Source: a virus. Taken from it: a stretch of DNA of 21,449 nt. Position 1 is the stretch's first letter; every line of letters begins with the position of its first letter. This document shows positions 1 through 8,395 of this stretch, piece by piece. The notes under the pieces are model-generated. The model ran no database searches, had not been told where the DNA came from, and saw nothing but the letters and a program-made list of their open reading frames with translations. The translations under genes were made by a program, and so were the position numbers. Location: positions 1-21,449 of the IMG/VR virus record IMGVR_UViG_3300032282_001804. One strand, written 5' to 3'.

Positions 1-261
1 CAAATGAACGTGGGTGACAAACCTTTCAACTTCAATGGTATTGAAATCGTATTGTGTCCAGGTATGAGTGCATCTAAAATTGTTGCAGCTCAAAAATCAA
101 ACTTACACTTCGGAACAGGTTTATTATCTGATTACAACGAAGTAAGAGTATTGGATATGGCTAACATTGATGGTTCTCAAAATTACAGAATAATTATGAG
201 ATACACAGGTGGAACAGTTGTAGGTATTAACTCTGATGTAGTTTACTACGGAGCTTACTAA
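1..261 (+). CDS. Major capsid protein, C-terminal end (5' partial)
   Basis: The reading frame is open from the first base, so the gene begins upstream and only about 86 codons are visible. The visible part (PGMSASKIVAAQKSNLHFGT, then LLSDYNEVRVLDMANIDGSQ and a final GGTVVGINSDVVYY) resembles the C-terminus of major capsid proteins of Bacteroidota tailed phages, which end in a similar 'SNLFFGT...SDFNE..VLDM...G' stretch. It would form the icosahedral shell. The ATG at position 4 is internal, because related proteins continue upstream. A terminator-like hairpin follows directly, as expected for a very highly expressed gene. The assignment is family recognition by eye from a fragment; another structural protein is possible but less likely. 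Confidence 0.75.
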   Translation, partial: QMNVGDKPFNFNGIEIVLCPGMSASKIVAAQKSNLHFGTGLLSDYNEVRVLDMANIDGSQNYRIIMRYTGGTVVGINSDVVYYGAY

Positions 262-270
262 AAAATAATT

Positions 271-315
271 AAAGTAGGTGGGGAGTATCGTAGAACAGAA
301 ACCCACCACTTTTTA
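271..315 (+). terminator. Rho-independent terminator after the capsid gene
   Basis: AAAGTaGGTGGG (271-282) pairs with CCCACCACTTT (302-312), leaving one bulged A and a loop of about 19 nt. A run of five T ends at 314. It lies 10 bases after the capsid stop. It may only partly terminate, leaving downstream structural genes expressed at a lower level. Confidence 0.75.
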
Positions 316-341
316 ACTAACAAAAACAAAAATTTAACACT

Positions 342-899
342 ATGGCTTGTAATTTATCAGCAGGTAGACAAGAAGTTTGTAAAGAGAGTGTAGGTGGTTT
401 GCAAGGAGTTTATTTTATGAACTACCCTTCTTCTTCTTACGACCCAACTTTTACAATTAACGCAAACGGACAAGTAACATCTTTCCCTAGCGGTTCTGTG
501 GTTTACTATTATCAATTGAAAGGCAATAGTGCTTATACTGAAACTGTAAACTCATCAAGAGATAACGGAACAACATTTTTCTCTCAAGCATTAACTCTTA
601 ATCTTAAGAAGTTAACAGCTGAGATGACAACTCAATTGAAATTGATGGCTTATGGCCGTCCCGTTGCTATCATTTGGACAACAAATGGTGAAGCGTTAGT
701 TGCAGGTTTAACTAAAGGAACAGATTTAACTGGTGGAACTATTAGCACTGGAGCAGGATTAGGTGACATGTATGGTTACTCAATCACTATGACAGGTTTA
801 GAACCATTACCAGCTCAATTTATCAGCGGTTCAACTACAACAAATCCTTTCGCAGCAGTTGGTAACACACCAACAGTCGTAACTGGTAGTGCAGCTTAA
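342..899 (+). CDS. Probable major tail tube protein
   Basis: This 185-residue protein begins ACNLSAGRQEVCKESVGGL and carries 'SSRDNGTTFFSQALTLNLKK' near residue 75. Its C-terminal third contains 'GLGDMYGYSITMTGLEPLPA'. This pattern is common in a structural protein of Bacteroidota phages, and the last segment resembles the end of tail-tube domains. The size suits a tube subunit polymerising around the tape measure. The gene stands alone between two terminators (271-315 and 929-956), again typical of a highly made structural protein. Its position between capsid and portal genes is unusual for a tail-tube gene, so a head decoration role remains an alternative. The start follows an A-rich leader without a Shine-Dalgarno sequence. 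Confidence 0.6.
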   Translation: MACNLSAGRQEVCKESVGGLQGVYFMNYPSSSYDPTFTINANGQVTSFPSGSVVYYYQLKGNSAYTETVNSSRDNGTTFFSQALTLNLKKLTAEMTTQLKLMAYGRPVAIIWTTNGEALVAGLTKGTDLTGGTISTGAGLGDMYGYSITMTGLEPLPAQFISGSTTTNPFAAVGNTPTVVTGSAA

Positions 900-928
900 T
901 CAGTAAGCACGATTTGATATATAATTAA

Positions 929-956
929 GGGGTATTCTAACGGATACCCTTTTTTA
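929..956 (+). terminator. Rho-independent terminator after the tail tube-like gene
   Basis: GGGTAT (930-935) pairs with ATACCC (944-949), extended inward by a T-G wobble and a C-G pair. Six T follow at 950-955. It lies 30 bases after the stop codon of the upstream gene. Confidence 0.8.
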
Positions 957-1008
957 TTTTAACTATTATTAAGATAAGTGGTGTTAAATAGGAGATAAAT
1001 ACAACATA

Positions 1009-1362
1009 ATGCAAACTTATTACCTTTCAGGCAGTAACGGATACACAATCAGAACAGCACCGACATCTTCAAACAACTTTACAATGAGTTTGCAAGATAT
1101 GACAACATTGGTGAACACTACCGCATCATTAAGTAATATAACTTATAATGGTTATGAAAGTTTATTATCATTTACTGCAAGTATTGATAGTAATGTTGTT
1201 GCAGAAGAATTTAGAGCAACTTTATTAAATGGTGAAGAAGAAATTTGGCATGGTTCATTCCAAATCTTCCGTTCACAATCAATTGATAAAGCAAATTATA
1301 CAAACCAAAACAATCAATACATTTCAAATGTATCTGAAAACAAATATGTAATTTTAGATTAA
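1009..1362 (+). CDS. Small structural-operon protein of unknown function
   Basis: I do not recognise this 117-residue protein. It is rich in Ser, Thr and Asn (TIRTAPTSSNNFTMSLQDM early on) with alternating hydrophobic residues suggesting a beta-rich fold. There is no signal peptide, membrane segment or cysteine. It ends two bases before the portal start, so the two are surely co-transcribed. A GGAGAT sequence lies 13 bases before the ATG, slightly far for a ribosome binding site, and a GTTAAATA motif shared with other late genes lies at 983-990. Context suggests a minor virion protein or an assembly helper; that is inference only. Confidence 0.75.
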   Translation: MQTYYLSGSNGYTIRTAPTSSNNFTMSLQDMTTLVNTTASLSNITYNGYESLLSFTASIDSNVVAEEFRATLLNGEEEIWHGSFQIFRSQSIDKANYTNQNNQYISNVSENKYVILD

Positions 1363-1363
1363 G

Positions 1364-2701
1364 ATGGATAAACAATTCAAACAGCAATTTAGTGTGGTTA
1401 ATTTAGGAACTTCCGAACTACCACAAATAACAGAAGATACAAAGACAAGATACGCATGGGTGCCATTCGGAGTATTCGGACACGATGATTTCTTTCAAGC
1501 CGTAACATTAGCACATTCAACATCAACAACAACTGCTGCATGTATTGAAGGTATTGCTGATTTAATATATGGTAAGGGTTTATATTCTAAAAATGAAGCA
1601 TATAATACAATTTTACAGAAATTAATTCCACAAGAAGAGATTAAGAGAGTAGCATTTGATTTGAAATTATATGGTAATGGTGCATTTCAGGTATATTGGA
1701 ACGATGACCATAGTAAAATCATTAAATTCTATCATATTCCTGTTCAATATTTAAGAGCAGAGAAGATTTTACAAAATCCAAAGATAGAAAGTTACTATTA
1801 TTGCACAGATTGGTTAGACCAAAGAGCAATCCGTAATAAAAAGAAGATTGCAGCATTTGGAACATCAATGGATAAGTGTGAAATTCTTTACATTAAGAAT
1901 TATTCACCTTCATTATACTATTATTCATTACCTGATTGGGTTTCTTCATTACAATACGCATTTGTTGAAGCAGAATTAAGTAATTTACACTTAAACAACA
2001 TTGAGAATGGATTTTTGCCGGCAGTAATGGTAAATTTCAACAATGGTGTTCCTGCTCCTGAAGAAAGACAAACAATTGAAGATTTAATGCAAGCTAAATT
2101 TACTGGAACAAAGAATGCCGGTAGATTTATGATGAGTTTTAACGATGACCCAACTACGAAGCCGACAATAGATGTAATACAGATTGATAACTTACATGAA
2201 AAATATGAATATGTTGCAGGATACGCACAAGATAGAATATTAGTTGCACACAGAGTAACATCACCTTTATTATTTGGTATCAGAACAGAAGGTAATGGTT
2301 TTAGTTCTCAAAGTGAAGAGATGATGACTGCATTTAGTATTATGCAAACAATGACAATTTCTCCATTCCAAAATATAATCTTAAATTCTTTAGATATGGC
2401 ATTAACGGAAGGTGGTTATGAAAATACTGAATTATACTTTGACCAACTTACTCCATTAGCAATCTTATCTCAACAAGCGGAAGATACAGGTAAAACAATT
2501 GATGAAACTGCAGATACTACAAATAAAGAAATGGAAAATCCAGCAACTACTGAAGATAGTGGTGACCAAACTACAACTGATATAAACAAACCAACGGATA
2601 AAGGTTTAAGAGGGCCTAATGGACCAGGTGAAGGAACAACAATTATAAACGCATCATCAGTATTTTTTGAAAGAGATTACGAAATTACAAAAACAAAATA
2701 G
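1364..2701 (+). CDS. Portal protein
   Basis: This 445-residue protein would form the dodecameric portal at one capsid vertex, the channel for DNA entry and exit and the docking site for terminase and connectors. The early part (residues 50-75: HSTSTTTAACIEGIADLIYG) and the 'LKLYGNGAFQVYW' segment near 101-112 are typical of HK97/PBSX-like portals. 'YVAGYAQDRILVAHRVTSPL' (283-302) followed by LLFGIR and then a Ser/Glu-rich helix (313-320) matches the end of the portal core. Residues from about 375 on are low-complexity and polar (Thr, Glu, Asp, Asn), a likely flexible tail. It starts one base after the upstream stop and ends with TAG, so TAG is a normal stop here. Confidence 0.88.
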   Translation: MDKQFKQQFSVVNLGTSELPQITEDTKTRYAWVPFGVFGHDDFFQAVTLAHSTSTTTAACIEGIADLIYGKGLYSKNEAYNTILQKLIPQEEIKRVAFDLKLYGNGAFQVYWNDDHSKIIKFYHIPVQYLRAEKILQNPKIESYYYCTDWLDQRAIRNKKKIAAFGTSMDKCEILYIKNYSPSLYYYSLPDWVSSLQYAFVEAELSNLHLNNIENGFLPAVMVNFNNGVPAPEERQTIEDLMQAKFTGTKNAGRFMMSFNDDPTTKPTIDVIQIDNLHEKYEYVAGYAQDRILVAHRVTSPLLFGIRTEGNGFSSQSEEMMTAFSIMQTMTISPFQNIILNSLDMALTEGGYENTELYFDQLTPLAILSQQAEDTGKTIDETADTTNKEMENPATTEDSGDQTTTDINKPTDKGLRGPNGPGEGTTIINASSVFFERDYEITKTK

Positions 2702-2704
2702 AAT

Positions 2705-3223
2705 ATGTCATACGCACTTTTTATAACCAGAGACGATATTATTAAGAACTCACCATTACAGGGAGCAATTGATGCAGATGCATTATTACCCTTTGTGAGA
2801 ACTGCACAAGATAAATACCTAAAGAATTTATTGGGAACAGTTTTATTTGCTTATTTACAGGCACAAATTACTGCAAACACGGTGGATAATTTATCGGTAT
2901 ACTATAAGGATTTATTAAACGACCATATTAAAAATACTTTGATTTGGTATAGTTGTGTTGAGTATATTCCATTTAGTTCAATTCAGTTCAAATCAAATGG
3001 TGCAGTTAAACAACAAAGTGAACAAGGTGTAGCACCTTCTAAAACTGAAGTAGATTATCTTTTACAAAAAGCACAAGAAAATGGTGATTACTACGCATTA
3101 AGATTACAAAACTATTGTATTGCTTATATAAATCAATTACCACAATACTTACAATCAGTAGGTAATCAAACACAAATTTATCCTGACCAAACTAACCAAT
3201 ATTTTGGTGGTATTCAATTATAA
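2705..3223 (+). CDS. Head-tail connector-like protein (DUF6712 type)
   Basis: The 172-residue, mostly helical protein begins ALFITRDDIIKNSPLQGAID, followed by LLPFVRTAQDKYLKNLLG and a later 'SEQGVAPSKTEVDYLL' segment. This combination matches the DUF6712-type proteins that directly follow the portal in many Bacteroidota phages. Their place and helical content suggest a role like gp6/gp15 adaptors, forming a ring under the portal. It starts three bases after the portal stop. Function comes from family resemblance and gene order, not from a catalytic motif. Confidence 0.7.
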   Translation: MSYALFITRDDIIKNSPLQGAIDADALLPFVRTAQDKYLKNLLGTVLFAYLQAQITANTVDNLSVYYKDLLNDHIKNTLIWYSCVEYIPFSSIQFKSNGAVKQQSEQGVAPSKTEVDYLLQKAQENGDYYALRLQNYCIAYINQLPQYLQSVGNQTQIYPDQTNQYFGGIQL

Positions 3224-3228
3224 GAACT

Positions 3229-3759
3229 ATGAGTTTTTTACAAAATAACGCCGGTGTAAATTATAGTTTATACTATAATATTTTAGATTACTTCAAAACA
3301 ATAATGGTAAATCATCCATCTATTGCACAAGTATCTCAAGGTGGAATTGAATTTTTAGATGATAATTCATTTACAATTTATCCATTAGGACATGTTAGTA
3401 TTTTGGGTGCAAACTTTGGTGAGAAAACAACTGATTACGAAATTCAATTAGTAATTGCAGATAAAATTAAAAATAAGAACAACGAAAGTGAACCTAGAAC
3501 AAACGCAATGCAAGTTCCATTCTTTAATACAGATGATGAAGTTGATATTCACGCTAACACATTGGGTATTGTAAATGATTTAGTTTCATTTACACAATAT
3601 TCATTAGAAAGTTTTGCAATCAATGGTGAAGTAACAAACGAACCTTTTACAGAAAGATTTAACAATGGATTAGCAGGTTGGGTTTCTACATTTACACTTA
3701 CAACACACAACGATAGACCGAGATGTTTATATAACTTATATCCATCAGGCTCCTACTAA
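3229..3759 (+). CDS. Putative tail-completion or terminator-like protein
   Basis: This 176-residue protein contains mixed alpha/beta-looking sequence, including 'TIYPLGHVSILGANF' (about 49-63) and a C-terminal 'GWVSTFTLTTHNDRPRCL'. It lies between the connector gene and an HK97-gp10-like gene, where tail-completion (tail terminator) proteins are usually encoded, and its size fits them. Similar proteins exist in Bacteroidota phages but I cannot name a domain with certainty. It is co-transcribed, with a five-base gap on one side and three on the other. Confidence 0.55.
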   Translation: MSFLQNNAGVNYSLYYNILDYFKTIMVNHPSIAQVSQGGIEFLDDNSFTIYPLGHVSILGANFGEKTTDYEIQLVIADKIKNKNNESEPRTNAMQVPFFNTDDEVDIHANTLGIVNDLVSFTQYSLESFAINGEVTNEPFTERFNNGLAGWVSTFTLTTHNDRPRCLYNLYPSGSY

Positions 3760-3762
3760 TAT

Positions 3763-4161
3763 ATGGCTAAAATACAATACATACGAAAGTTAGAAAGTAT
3801 TGCAGTTGGTATTAGAGATTTAGCTATTAAGAATGCACCTAAAGATACAGGTAATCTTAAAAGAAGAATAAGAGAAGCTAATACTCCAGCAAAAACTAAA
3901 ATGATTAAACAATTGAAAGATTTATCAGTTGTTCTATCTTTAGATTATGCACCTAATGGAGCAGAATATGGACAATGGTTTAACGACCCACCAAAAGTTG
4001 CAAGTAAAAGAAGAGCATCATTAAGAAAAACTGCAATAAGAAAAGGTAATTGGAACTACGCAATTGATGCAATTAATGATGATGAATTATCTAAAAAGTT
4101 TGAAGAATATTTAGATATGTTAGGTGATTATGTAGTTGAAGAGGTAGAGATTGAATTATAA
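3763..4161 (+). CDS. HK97 gp10-like neck/head-tail joining protein
   Basis: The 132-residue basic protein has the hallmark 'APKDTGNLKRRI' (25-36), matching the 'aPkdTGnLr' signature of HK97-gp10-like proteins. A central 'APNGAEYGQW' (51-70 region) and an acidic C-terminal helix follow. These proteins work at the head-tail junction. Gene order portal, connector, completion protein, gp10-like fits the head-tail interface module of siphoviruses. The gene ends the tight cluster; a gap of 54 bases containing a GTTAAATA motif follows. Confidence 0.7.
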   Translation: MAKIQYIRKLESIAVGIRDLAIKNAPKDTGNLKRRIREANTPAKTKMIKQLKDLSVVLSLDYAPNGAEYGQWFNDPPKVASKRRASLRKTAIRKGNWNYAIDAINDDELSKKFEEYLDMLGDYVVEEVEIEL

Positions 4162-4215
4162 ATAGTATCAAATACTTTTCCATTTTCATAGGTTAAATAA
4201 GAAACGATTTAATAG

Positions 4216-5382
4216 ATGTCTTATTCTTTTATACAAACACCGGCAACATTCTCATTGGGGCAATCTCCAACTATTTTTGCTGTATCATCTTCTACATTAA
4301 CTGGTCAAAATAATTTCCAATATGTTGGTTTATTATCTATTTGGACAGGCTCTCAATCTGATAGCGGTAGTGGTGAAGTATGGACTTTAGCTAAATACCC
4401 ATCTACAAATGGTAGAACAGGTATCTTTGATGTTAGTAGAATATTAAACTCTACTCAAACTACATTAACACAAACTAATATTTCGCCTGTATCTTATTTC
4501 AAAATGGAAAGTTTTTATAGATACCAATCAGGTAGTTCTTATATAACTGGCTCACATATTTTTTCAGACCCATACAAATCAATAGATGGTTATCAGGTAT
4601 TTCCTGAAACTATTGGTTCAAATGTTTATACTACATGTCCTCATTGGCCTATAATGACAGATGGCCCGGCAACACAATCAGTATTCATAGATAATATTGG
4701 TAATGGTGCTGTATATGTAGGAACAACAGGAGCAAGTGTTCCAACTAAAATTGTTTATACAAATCAAAGTAATGTAACGGCATCATACGCAGTTAGTGCA
4801 AGTAATGGTAATACTAATAATGAAGTAGTTTCATTTCCATTATCACCTGCACAAAGTGGATTTCCATTATCAACTTCAGGATTAACAAAGTATTCGGTTC
4901 AAGCATATATTGATAATACCCCTTTAGGAACGAAATTAGAGTATTCAATCTCTTGTCAACAAAAGTATCCTAATATAAGAATAAAGTGGAAAAATAGATA
5001 CGGAGAATTTGATTATTTGAACTTTGATATGATAAATAGAAAATCTATTTCATCTACAAAAAGAACTTACCAACCACAATTAGGAACTTGGCAAGGAACA
5101 ACACTATCTTATAATGAATATGATAGCCAAACTCTAAATTATATCGTTGATAGCAAACAAAACATTCTATGTAATACAAACTGGTTAGATGAAGGTTGGA
5201 ATGAAACATTAAAACAATTATTGGTAAGTAATGAAATTTATTGGTGTTTAGAAAATACAACAGCAGTAAAACCATTAACTATCGTAAGTAACAATATACA
5301 ATTCAAAACAGGCGTAAATGACCATTTAATTCAATACTCATTTGAATTTGCATATGGACAAGGCTATAAACTAATCATCTAA
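4216..5382 (+). CDS. Tail protein, possibly distal-tail-like
   Basis: The 388-residue protein is rich in Ser, Thr, Asn and Tyr, consistent with a beta-sandwich virion protein. It has early 'SGEVWTLAKYPSTNGRTGIF' and a late part with 'RIKWKNRYGEFDYLNF' (about 255-270), 'SSTKRTYQPQLGTW' and a C-terminal 'IQYSFEFAYGQGYKLI'. The Trp-Lys-Asn...Gly segment recurs in tail proteins of Bacteroidota phages located before the tail hub gene, where Dit-type proteins normally lie. Its stop overlaps the next gene's start (TAATG), implying translational coupling and co-assembly. I infer a tail-tip role; the exact class is uncertain. Confidence 0.6.
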   Translation: MSYSFIQTPATFSLGQSPTIFAVSSSTLTGQNNFQYVGLLSIWTGSQSDSGSGEVWTLAKYPSTNGRTGIFDVSRILNSTQTTLTQTNISPVSYFKMESFYRYQSGSSYITGSHIFSDPYKSIDGYQVFPETIGSNVYTTCPHWPIMTDGPATQSVFIDNIGNGAVYVGTTGASVPTKIVYTNQSNVTASYAVSASNGNTNNEVVSFPLSPAQSGFPLSTSGLTKYSVQAYIDNTPLGTKLEYSISCQQKYPNIRIKWKNRYGEFDYLNFDMINRKSISSTKRTYQPQLGTWQGTTLSYNEYDSQTLNYIVDSKQNILCNTNWLDEGWNETLKQLLVSNEIYWCLENTTAVKPLTIVSNNIQFKTGVNDHLIQYSFEFAYGQGYKLII

Positions 5383-7367
5383 TGGGTGTAACATCAGTTC
5401 AAGGTTTTAAGTTTAAGTTAGTAGCCAATGGTGAAATTTTAGATTTATTCCAGGATGAAGAAATTAAATTATCAGATAATATCACAGGTCTTTTTGATTT
5501 GGGAATATTACCTGCTGATTTCACTCGTCAAATAACTTTACCAGGTTCAAAGAAGAATAATCATTTTTTTGAATTTGTTTATGATATAAGTGTAGAAAAT
5601 CCTTATACATTCTCAACTAATCAAAAAGTTCAATGTTATTTGGATTTTGATGGTATTTATTTATCTGATGGATATTTACAACTTAATAAAGTAAATGTTT
5701 ATCAAAATAAGTTTATAGATAGTTACGAAGTTACAATATATGGTGGATTAGCTTCATTTGGTAGAAGTTTGAAAAGAACATTTTTAACCGATTTAACGGG
5801 CTCTCTATCTCAATACAATCATACTGCTTCATTTGAAAATATATCGGCAAGTTGGGGTGGTAATTTATTTAATGGAACTATTGTTTATCCATTAGCAGAA
5901 TACGGACAACAAATACAATATCAAACCAATAATACACAATTTGGTATATCATCAACAGATGGTGCATTATGTGTAGCAGATTGGAAACCTGCAATCAAAT
6001 TGAAGACAGTTTGGGATGCATGTTTTTCTACTTTTGGATATACATACACATCTTCATTTTGGAATGAAAGTTGGACAGATAGCATTTATATGATGTGTAA
6101 TAATAAATTACAATATCCTGTTTTTGATAATATTGATTTGGAAACTTATGGTAAATTTAGAATAACTCCACAATCAGGAAGTGGAACAAATATAACAATG
6201 TCACCAATTACAGATACATTTTTGAATTGGTATAATATAGAAAGTAATCCGGGTGGTAACATAGATAGTCAATTACAATATACATTAGGATTTGATACTA
6301 AAATAAGAGGTGAATTAAACTTAAACTTTAGTATTAGTGGGAGTGGTGTATCAACTGCAGTTCCTTTATTTGATTTAGTATTATACAATACTACAACAAC
6401 TGCAACATATTCAACTCCATTAACTAACTATAACAATTATATGTATCAAACACAGGCATATAATAATGGGCCGACAAGACCACAAACATTTGAATTATTA
6501 ACTGAATTTAATACTGCACAAATAATACCTGCAGGAACATATGAATTTTTCTTAAGATATACTCCAGATGGAACAGGGACAGTGACGGTTGTATTAAATC
6601 CAAATAGTAATAATAAATCATATCTATCGGTTAATAAAATAAATCAAGGTGCTGATGGTAGGATTATGGAAATACCACAGAATATGCCATTTGGAACTGC
6701 TGGAATTAAACTTATAGATTTTATTACAGCTGTTCAAAAAAAATTTAATTTAGTAATATATCCAAATAAAACTAAACTAAATGAGTTCATAGTAGAACCA
6801 TTTAATCGTTGGTATAAAGCAGGACAAATAAAATCATTTGATAGATACATTAATTTAGATAGTAAGATTGAAGTAACACCTGCAAATAACTTAGCAGTTC
6901 AAAACTTAAACTTTGGTGATACATTAGATGGTGATTATATTTCACAACAATTTGCAAAAGGTGCAGGTAGAGAATTTGGTAAAGCATATTATATTGATAC
7001 TGACAACTTCTTCTCACAAGGAACATACGAAGTAAAAACAACATTTGCATCTTCTCCATTAGTTTATGTTAGTGGAACAGGTGTATCAGGTAGTTCATTA
7101 CCACCTTCACCTACACAATATTACGCAGGAACTCCATCATTTACTTATAGTAGTGATTTTACACAGGCGTGTATATCTACAATTTCATTTGATGTATATA
7201 CGGCTGATGGATTGTTTACAACTGGTGAAACTATGTATAGAGATGCATATGGAACTAATCCGGTAGTTGGATTAAGATATTTCAAAAATCCAACAACTGA
7301 TGAAGTAACTAACATAAACCAATTTACAGGACAAATAGGATTAGGACAAGGATATTATTGTCCATAA
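5382..7367 (+). CDS. Large tail protein, hub or tail-tip like
   Basis: At 661 residues this is the largest protein in the window. It begins with a domain containing 'LGILPADFTRQITLPGSKKN' (about 40-59), a pattern seen at the start of long tail-tip proteins of Bacteroidota phages. Middle regions are Ser/Thr/Asn-rich beta sequence. The later part has 'AVQKKFNLVIYPNKTKLNEF' (about 448-467) and 'SKIEVTPANNLAVQNLNFGD', resembling the substructure of tail hub or baseplate proteins. The start overlaps the upstream stop as TAATG. The next gene looks like the C-terminal portion of the same family, so the full hub may be split in two polypeptides. Confidence 0.65.
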   Translation: MGVTSVQGFKFKLVANGEILDLFQDEEIKLSDNITGLFDLGILPADFTRQITLPGSKKNNHFFEFVYDISVENPYTFSTNQKVQCYLDFDGIYLSDGYLQLNKVNVYQNKFIDSYEVTIYGGLASFGRSLKRTFLTDLTGSLSQYNHTASFENISASWGGNLFNGTIVYPLAEYGQQIQYQTNNTQFGISSTDGALCVADWKPAIKLKTVWDACFSTFGYTYTSSFWNESWTDSIYMMCNNKLQYPVFDNIDLETYGKFRITPQSGSGTNITMSPITDTFLNWYNIESNPGGNIDSQLQYTLGFDTKIRGELNLNFSISGSGVSTAVPLFDLVLYNTTTTATYSTPLTNYNNYMYQTQAYNNGPTRPQTFELLTEFNTAQIIPAGTYEFFLRYTPDGTGTVTVVLNPNSNNKSYLSVNKINQGADGRIMEIPQNMPFGTAGIKLIDFITAVQKKFNLVIYPNKTKLNEFIVEPFNRWYKAGQIKSFDRYINLDSKIEVTPANNLAVQNLNFGDTLDGDYISQQFAKGAGREFGKAYYIDTDNFFSQGTYEVKTTFASSPLVYVSGTGVSGSSLPPSPTQYYAGTPSFTYSSDFTQACISTISFDVYTADGLFTTGETMYRDAYGTNPVVGLRYFKNPTTDEVTNINQFTGQIGLGQGYYCP

Positions 7368-7378
7368 AATAAAATAGC

Positions 7379-8221
7379 ATGCCACAATTAGATAAAATAT
7401 TTATTCCAACATTTATTAGTAGTATTAACTATAATCCTGCAAGGGTATTACCACATATATACTTTTATAATGGTTTGAAATATACTAATCCATATTATGT
7501 TGAATATAAGACAAATGGAACTGGCTCACTTAATGATACACAATTAGATATATTTCCTTACTTTGACAATTATAATGGAAATAATCCAGATGCTGATAGT
7601 AAATCTTTATTGTTCAATAATGAAACTGCACCTTATGGTGAAATTCCTTCAGGTAGTTTATATTCTGAATATTGGGAAACTTATGTAAATTTATTATATT
7701 CACCATATACAAGATTGATTGATTGTGATGCAATTATTCCTTTAGCAGATTATTTTCAAATGAACTTAAATGATATTGTTGAGTGGAGAGGAAACTATTA
7801 TCACTTAAGAGCAATTAACGATTATAATTTATCCAATGGTGAATGTTCATTACAATTGTTAGGGCCTGTGATTGGTGATACTATTGCAGGAACATTACCT
7901 GGAAACAAATGTAACTTTGATTTCAGTATTGGAACAACAGGAAATACTACAAGAGTAATTACTCTTACCGATAAAGGAGTTGACTCAGGTCCATTCTATG
8001 GAGTATATCAATCTGTTAATGGTATTACTTATACATTTATACAAAATGTAACATTACCATCAGTAGGTTCAACAGCATCAATTACATTTACAACAGGTAA
8101 TACAATTATTAAATTGGTAGATTTAGGTGCATGTGGTAATGAAGTAGTGCATGTAATACCTGGAACATTAGGTGGTGATTTCAATATTGATTTCTCAGCA
8201 TTAGACTTCAATGTTTATTAA
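7379..8221 (+). CDS. Tail-tip protein, probable second half of the hub, with a C-terminal beta domain
   Basis: The 280-residue protein has 'YNPARVLPHIYFYNGLKYTN' near the start and 'YSEYWETYVNLLYSPYTRL' (about 94-112). 'PLADYFQMNLNDIVEWRGN' and 'YYHLRAINDYN' follow. In other Bacteroidota phages I associate this block with the C-terminal half of long tail-tip proteins, after a region like that in the upstream gene. From about residue 175 the sequence changes to a Thr/Gly/Val-rich beta domain (GVYQSVNGITYTFIQNVTLP) that could bind receptors or be an Ig-like decoration. It starts 12 bases after the upstream stop and in a different frame; the intervening bases hold stops in both frames, so this is not a simple one-base sequencing error. 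Confidence 0.62.
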   Translation: MPQLDKIFIPTFISSINYNPARVLPHIYFYNGLKYTNPYYVEYKTNGTGSLNDTQLDIFPYFDNYNGNNPDADSKSLLFNNETAPYGEIPSGSLYSEYWETYVNLLYSPYTRLIDCDAIIPLADYFQMNLNDIVEWRGNYYHLRAINDYNLSNGECSLQLLGPVIGDTIAGTLPGNKCNFDFSIGTTGNTTRVITLTDKGVDSGPFYGVYQSVNGITYTFIQNVTLPSVGSTASITFTTGNTIIKLVDLGACGNEVVHVIPGTLGGDFNIDFSALDFNVY

Positions 8222-8242
8222 AAAAAGTAGTGTTAAAGATAT

Positions 8243-8395
8243 ATGATAAAAAATATAATTGATATACTAACATTTGAAGAATACTATAATGTTTCAGAGA
8301 ATGTTGATATTGCTAAAGGTAAATACGAATATCCATCAACCTGGAAAGGATTGTGGAATAATATAAAAAGAAAATATTATGGCAAAAAAGGTTGA
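8243..8395 (+). CDS. 50-residue ORF overlapping the tape measure start
   Basis: This ORF encodes MIKNIIDILTFEEYYNVSEN, continues through a Trp-containing basic segment (PSTWKGLWNNIKRKYY) and ends GKKG. It fills the otherwise empty 157 bases between tail and tape measure genes and overlaps the latter by 17 bases, with its TGA at 8393-8395. Position just ahead of the tape measure is where siphoviruses encode tail-assembly chaperones, though 50 residues is much shorter than known ones. The overlap includes a run of six A followed by G (8383-8389), and the tape measure is in the +1 frame relative to this ORF. It is not recognised as any family; coding status is supported by composition, spacing and overlap only. 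Confidence 0.5.
   Translation: MIKNIIDILTFEEYYNVSENVDIAKGKYEYPSTWKGLWNNIKRKYYGKKG

Noticed and set aside
124-309. Minus-strand open frame opposite the capsid end
   Set aside because: It spans the capsid terminator and is the complement of a clear gene; no promoter or family match.
4164-4176. Short hairpin AGTAT-caa-ATACT followed by T
   Set aside because: Stem of only five A/T-rich pairs with three loop bases; too weak to call a terminator.
7066-7266. Alternative plus-strand frame inside the tail hub gene
   Set aside because: Low-complexity Leu/His/Tyr product, wholly inside the long hub frame.
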